Origin: Nitratireductor sp.
Lineage (GTDB): Bacteria > Pseudomonadota > Alphaproteobacteria > Rhizobiales > Rhizobiaceae
Assembly (NCBI GenBank): GCA_020441735.1
Contig: JAGRLQ010000214.1
Coordinates: 6,907 to 17,142 of the forward strand
DNA length: 10,236 nucleotides
Reading direction: 5' to 3'
Shown here: in pieces, positions 6,888 through 10,236 of the stretch
Position numbering within the stretch: position 1 is the first letter of the stretch
Layout: the number at the start of each line of letters is the position of its first letter
The notes under the pieces: model-generated
Database searches by the model: none
What the model was told of the DNA's origin: nothing
Seen by the model: only the letters and a program-made list of their open reading frames with translations
Translations under genes and position numbers: made by a program

Positions 6888-9392
6888 CTAGAAGTCATCT
6901 CCGTCGTACAGTACCCGCTTGTACTCGGTCTGGCCGATGGTTCTTAGCCCGAGGCGGAACATCACGGAGCGTTCCACCGCATCGCCGCTGTAGCGGTCAT
7001 CGCTCTCAGAGTAAGTGACCGACAGAGAAGTACAGCTGTCGTCATAGGCAATGCCGGCGCTGCGCGAGAACATTTCGCTGTTTCTGACATCGAAGGCGGC
7101 ACTGCCGAACAGGCGGACATATTCGTTGAGCTTGACGCTGGCTGAACCACGCACCTCATGGCGGTCATCGTCGAAGCCGTAATTGGGCTGCTTGTCGATG
7201 AAGATGTAGGAAGCTGCCGCTGCGAACACAGGATCGGCGTAGGAAATGCCTGCCTCACCCCGGCGCAACTCTGCGGTCTTCTCGTCAAACCGTCCTGACA
7301 GGCCGAGTTTCAGCCCGGCGCCCGAATTGATATCGACGGAGGCGACATAATCCGACTTGTCGCTTTCAAGCCCGCTTTCCAGCCCGGCATTGACCAGATC
7401 GCGCTGGGCAAATGAGTTCTTCCCGTGCAGATGGAAGGATTGGCCGGCTGCCACGTTGATGCTGGCACCGTTCTGGAAGTTCATCGAGTAACGGAAGCCG
7501 ACATTCGCCCGTGTTCCGCCCTCGACCCGGTCGAAGCCCGAGAACTTGTCGCGCTCGAACAGGTTCGTGGTGTCGAAGACGAAACTCTGTGCGTCTTCAT
7601 TGGGGAACTCGCCGATATAGGTTTCGTCGGGCCGCACGATGATTTGCGCGATCGGCTCAAACAGATGCGATGCAAGCCCGTCATTGGCGATCAACGGGTA
7701 GCGGATTTCCAGCATCGCCGCCGGCATGCCACGCCAGATTTCCTCATTGCTCGTCAATGGGTTGTATTCGGAATTGAGCTTGTCGGTGTCGAGCCACATG
7801 CCGTCACCGCGTGCGCTCAGCGAGGTGGTAACCATGGCCCCGTTGAGAATGCTTGAGGCCTTCCACTCGGCTTCCGCGCTGGCGCGGGTATATTTGCCCT
7901 CAATGCCATGGAAACGTTCATCGGTATCCGTGATGCCGGCGCCGACGTTGTAGTTGACGATATCCGCCTTGCTGCGACTGACGCTGGCGACGTTGACATC
8001 GAAGGAAACCTGACCGCCTGCGACCGGATCGCCCGAAACCAGATTGTAGTCGAAAGAGGGCAGCAGGCGTGCCTGCTGTTCCTGGCGCAGATCGTTGCCC
8101 GGATAGAGATCTTCCGTAGCCAAAGTATCCACATCGTCGATCGTGATCTGGTTGGTCGCAGCATCCTGGATCAGGAATTTCTGCGCCCTGAGGTCGAAGT
8201 AGTTCTTGTCGTTGAGCCCGGTGAGATAGACCTCGTTGGTAATCTCTCGTTTCGAATAATCATCAAGGTCGTAGGTGCGGGCGAAGTTGGCATCGCTCTG
8301 CGCCAGCACGTTCCAGCCGAATTGCCAGCGTGGATTGAGGTTGAAGCGGCCGGCGGACATGACCGCACCACGCTCGTCCTCCATCCGGTCGATGTCACCG
8401 GAATCGAAAGCCCGCTGGTCCTGCTGGTTGATGCCGGCAACCCGCAGATTGTATTCCCCGAGGCGCGTGCGGTGGCGCCATTCGGCCTCGCCCAGAAAGC
8501 CCTGATTGGAATAGTACTTGCCGGTCAGTGTCAGGTCGTAATTGGGCGCCATCGCCCAGAAGTAGGAAATCCCGCCGCTATAGCCCAGTTCGTCGGATGC
8601 CCTCGGCCGCACCGGAATGAAGCCGGACTTGCGCCGGATCGAGGGGTCGGCATGGGAAAAATACGGCATGTACGCAATCGGCTTGCCGAACAGTTCGAAA
8701 CTGGCTCCTTCGTAGGAGACGGTCTTTGTCGCGTTGTTGATGATCACCCGGTCGGCGCGGATCTGCCACAGCGGTGGCTTGGCCGGATTGTCGCGGCAGG
8801 GTTCGCAGGCGGTGTAGACGCCGTTGTTGAAGATCGCCAGCTCGCCATCGCGGCGTTCGGCGCTTTCAGCCGCAAATCGGGTGTTTTCCGGCGTTTCGAC
8901 CCGCAGGGCAGAAACAAACCCGTTCTGGAAATCATCGGTGACATCGATTTCCTGGGCAAAGACCCGGTTTCCGTTCGGCTCGATGATCTCGACACCACCC
9001 TGGGCCAGAACCCGTCCGCTGGCCCGGTCATAGGTTACCCGTTCGGCAACAAGCGTGTAGCCGTCATAGGCGATCTGCACATTGCCGACGGCGGCCACCG
9101 TGTTGTTGACGTCGTCATAGACCAGTTCGTCGGATTCCAGGAACATCTGTGCCTGGGACGATTGCTGGGCTTCGCCGAACAGCGCATCGCCTGAGACCTG
9201 GGCGAGAGAGGGAGTGGAGACGATCGGTGTGGTGGCAACGCAAAGCAGCAGCGCGGCGGTGAAACTGGCGATGGTTCCGGGTTTGGGAAGCAAGCGGGAG
9301 GATAAGCGAAACACGCTGCCGCGCGCTGATGCGCACGACAGGTCCGGCCGGTTTGCAGAGAGGCCGCGCAACATGCACCCGGGGGCAGCCAT
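6888..9392 (-). CDS. lptD: LPS-assembly protein LptD
   Basis: Predicted 834-residue outer-membrane beta-barrel that, with the lipoprotein LptE, inserts lipopolysaccharide into the outer leaflet. A long n-region (1-38) precedes the hydrophobic segment at about 40-58, with likely signal cleavage after SLA (residue 64). The LptA/OstA-like periplasmic jellyroll spans roughly residues 84-250: MFLESDELVYDD, GNVQIAYDGYTLVAERVTYD, GGVEIIEPNG, LWQIRADRVIINN and PYFSHADPSIRRKSG. The rest is a barrel of alternating strands rich in Tyr and Asn, ending in LRTIGQTEYKRVLYDGDDF. The mature protein has only three Cys: Cys196 and Cys199 (ACEPC) and Cys787 (DDSC). The E. coli form has four in another arrangement. 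Length is a little above E. coli LptD (784). The start at 9392 is fixed by the TGATG overlap with lptG and a strong AGGAGG at 9400-9405; the frame extends 22 codons upstream into lptG, without support. Confidence 0.96.
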   Translation of the reverse strand: MAAPGCMLRGLSANRPDLSCASARGSVFRLSSRLLPKPGTIASFTAALLLCVATTPIVSTPSLAQVSGDALFGEAQQSSQAQMFLESDELVYDDVNNTVAAVGNVQIAYDGYTLVAERVTYDRASGRVLAQGGVEIIEPNGNRVFAQEIDVTDDFQNGFVSALRVETPENTRFAAESAERRDGELAIFNNGVYTACEPCRDNPAKPPLWQIRADRVIINNATKTVSYEGASFELFGKPIAYMPYFSHADPSIRRKSGFIPVRPRASDELGYSGGISYFWAMAPNYDLTLTGKYYSNQGFLGEAEWRHRTRLGEYNLRVAGINQQDQRAFDSGDIDRMEDERGAVMSAGRFNLNPRWQFGWNVLAQSDANFARTYDLDDYSKREITNEVYLTGLNDKNYFDLRAQKFLIQDAATNQITIDDVDTLATEDLYPGNDLRQEQQARLLPSFDYNLVSGDPVAGGQVSFDVNVASVSRSKADIVNYNVGAGITDTDERFHGIEGKYTRASAEAEWKASSILNGAMVTTSLSARGDGMWLDTDKLNSEYNPLTSNEEIWRGMPAAMLEIRYPLIANDGLASHLFEPIAQIIVRPDETYIGEFPNEDAQSFVFDTTNLFERDKFSGFDRVEGGTRANVGFRYSMNFQNGASINVAAGQSFHLHGKNSFAQRDLVNAGLESGLESDKSDYVASVDINSGAGLKLGLSGRFDEKTAELRRGEAGISYADPVFAAAASYIFIDKQPNYGFDDDRHEVRGSASVKLNEYVRLFGSAAFDVRNSEMFSRSAGIAYDDSCTSLSVTYSESDDRYSGDAVERSVMFRLGLRTIGQTEYKRVLYDGDDF

Positions 9393-10236
9393 CAGCCGTC
9401 CTCCTGATACAAAAGAATGCTCATTCCAAACAAAATAGCTACTAAAGACGGCGACCATGCAGCCAATAGCGGCGGCACGATGCCGTTACTCCCCAAAGAT
9501 GTCACCAGTCTCGTCGATGCATAAAGCACGAACCCGCCCAAAATACCACCCAAAATGAGCTTTCCGGCCTGTCCTGAACGCACGAAACGCAGCGACGCAC
9601 TGGCGGCAATCAATACCATCGCGATGAGGAACAGCGGAAGGGCCAAAAGGTTATGAAACTGAACAAGATAAGGAAGATGGTTAAGACCGGACAACCGGAT
9701 GCGTTCGGCGGTTCTGCGCAGGCTCCAGAAGCCGGTTGAATCGGCATCGCCGCTGACCCCCAGCAGGTACCGCGCGGAGAGGTTGGTTCTGACCTCGTGA
9801 GAGGCTTTCTTTTGCGTCTTTTGCTCGGAATCGGTGATGGAAACATCCATCAGCACCCAATGGTCGCCGTGGTGCTCGGCGCTTGCAGCCTCGATACGCT
9901 CGTAGACGGCACCGTTCTCGTCAAATCGCAGCATTCTGACACCATCGAGTATGGTACCGCCTTGCCGGGCGAGCTTCGAATTGATGACGGTGCTTTTACC
10001 GTTGCCGTCGTCCTGGCGCATCCAGAAGCCGCTGATGGTTTTCGCATTGGTGTCAACCTGCTTTCCGAAAAGCTCGGCCCTCATGTCGAGGCTTTTCTGA
10101 TAAAAGCTGATTGCCGCGGGGTTGTAGACGGTAGCTGCCAGGATCCCGATAACGAAGGCCGCAGCCCCAATGGGCAGCAGGAACTGCCAGACCGAGACTC
10201 CGGCTGCCCGCGCCACCACCAGTTCCATCTTCTGGT
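9392..10236 (-). CDS. lptG: LPS export ABC transporter permease LptG, C-terminal part
   Basis: Partial gene: the frame is open through the right window edge and about 280 C-terminal residues are present, so roughly the first 70-80 (two membrane segments) are missing. LptG pairs with LptF and the ATPase LptB in the inner membrane to extract LPS and pass it to LptC and LptA. Counting from the Met at 10228, the segment ELVVARAAGVSVWQ is the cytoplasmic coupling region of YjgP/YjgQ permeases. A membrane segment follows at about 13-34, then a periplasmic jellyroll domain (about 40-185), then three membrane segments at about 190-212, 222-246 and 251-275. The C-terminal PPLLAAWSP matches the family's Pro-x-x-x-Ala-Ala-Trp-x-Pro end. 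LptF and LptG are homologous; lptG is chosen because the gene lies directly upstream of lptD, as in other alphaproteobacteria with an lptF-lptG-lptD order. Its stop overlaps the lptD start by one base. Confidence 0.93.
   Translation of the reverse strand, partial: QKMELVVARAAGVSVWQFLLPIGAAAFVIGILAATVYNPAAISFYQKSLDMRAELFGKQVDTNAKTISGFWMRQDDGNGKSTVINSKLARQGGTILDGVRMLRFDENGAVYERIEAASAEHHGDHWVLMDVSITDSEQKTQKKASHEVRTNLSARYLLGVSGDADSTGFWSLRRTAERIRLSGLNHLPYLVQFHNLLALPLFLIAMVLIAASASLRFVRSGQAGKLILGGILGGFVLYASTRLVTSLGSNGIVPPLLAAWSPSLVAILFGMSILLYQEDG
9400..9405 (-). promoter_or_regulatory. Strong ribosome binding site inside lptG setting the lptD start
   Basis: On the minus strand AGGAGG lies 7 nt before the ATG at 9392-9390, which shares its A with the lptG stop (TGATG). 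It is the best Shine-Dalgarno seen in the window, and it argues against the longer open frame that starts at 9458. Confidence 0.75.

Noticed and set aside
6746..6898. A basic N-terminal extension of the SurA-like protein starting at ATG 6898.
   Set aside because: The GGAG before this ATG is directly adjacent (no spacer), the extension would bury a clear signal peptide, and the residues have no family match. It is kept only as an alternative start.
7908..9194. A 428-codon open frame on the plus strand inside lptD.
   Set aside because: It is fully antisense to lptD; the translation shows no domain and reads like a reverse-strand shadow.

Overview
This window is a compact stretch of core chromosome from an alphaproteobacterium, most likely a member of Hyphomicrobiales (Rhizobiales). 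That assignment rests on gene order and protein style: fabF-mltG-yicC-gmk facing a lptG-lptD-surA-pdxA-rsmA cluster, a rhizobial-type degenerate SurA, and an LptD with a CxxC motif. It was made by reading, not by a database search. Base and codon use look GC-rich and even across the window. I see no insertion sequence, phage gene, CRISPR array, tRNA or rRNA.

Plus strand, positions 3-3747. The 3' end of fabF (fatty acid elongation) is followed by a 179-bp spacer holding a terminator-like or attenuator-like hairpin. Then come mltG (peptidoglycan glycan-strand terminase), yicC (YicC/YloC family endoribonuclease) and gmk (guanylate kinase). mltG, yicC and gmk are separated by about 40-70 bp and probably form one transcription unit. 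All four genes serve growth: membrane lipid, wall, RNA turnover and nucleotide supply.

Minus strand, positions 10236-3753, read right to left. lptG runs off the window edge and is joined to lptD by a one-base TGATG overlap. A spacer of about 140-150 bp leads to a SurA-like periplasmic chaperone gene, then pdxA (6-nt gap to the GTG codon, 9 nt to the preferred ATG) and rsmA (4-nt GTGA overlap). LptG belongs to the inner-membrane LPS extractor and LptD is the outer-membrane LPS inserter. SurA-type chaperones escort outer-membrane beta-barrels such as LptD. PdxA makes a vitamin B6 precursor and RsmA methylates 16S rRNA. The order lptD-surA-pdxA-rsmA is also that of Escherichia coli, so this is an ancient proteobacterial cluster.

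The two units converge on a 5-bp gap at 3748-3752, where a short inverted repeat covers the gmk stop and abuts the rsmA stop. I found no undescribed system. The points worth a second look are a SurA-like protein that reads as a lipoprotein, the three-cysteine layout of LptD, and the structured fabF-mltG spacer. No gene-free stretch exceeds 300 bp.
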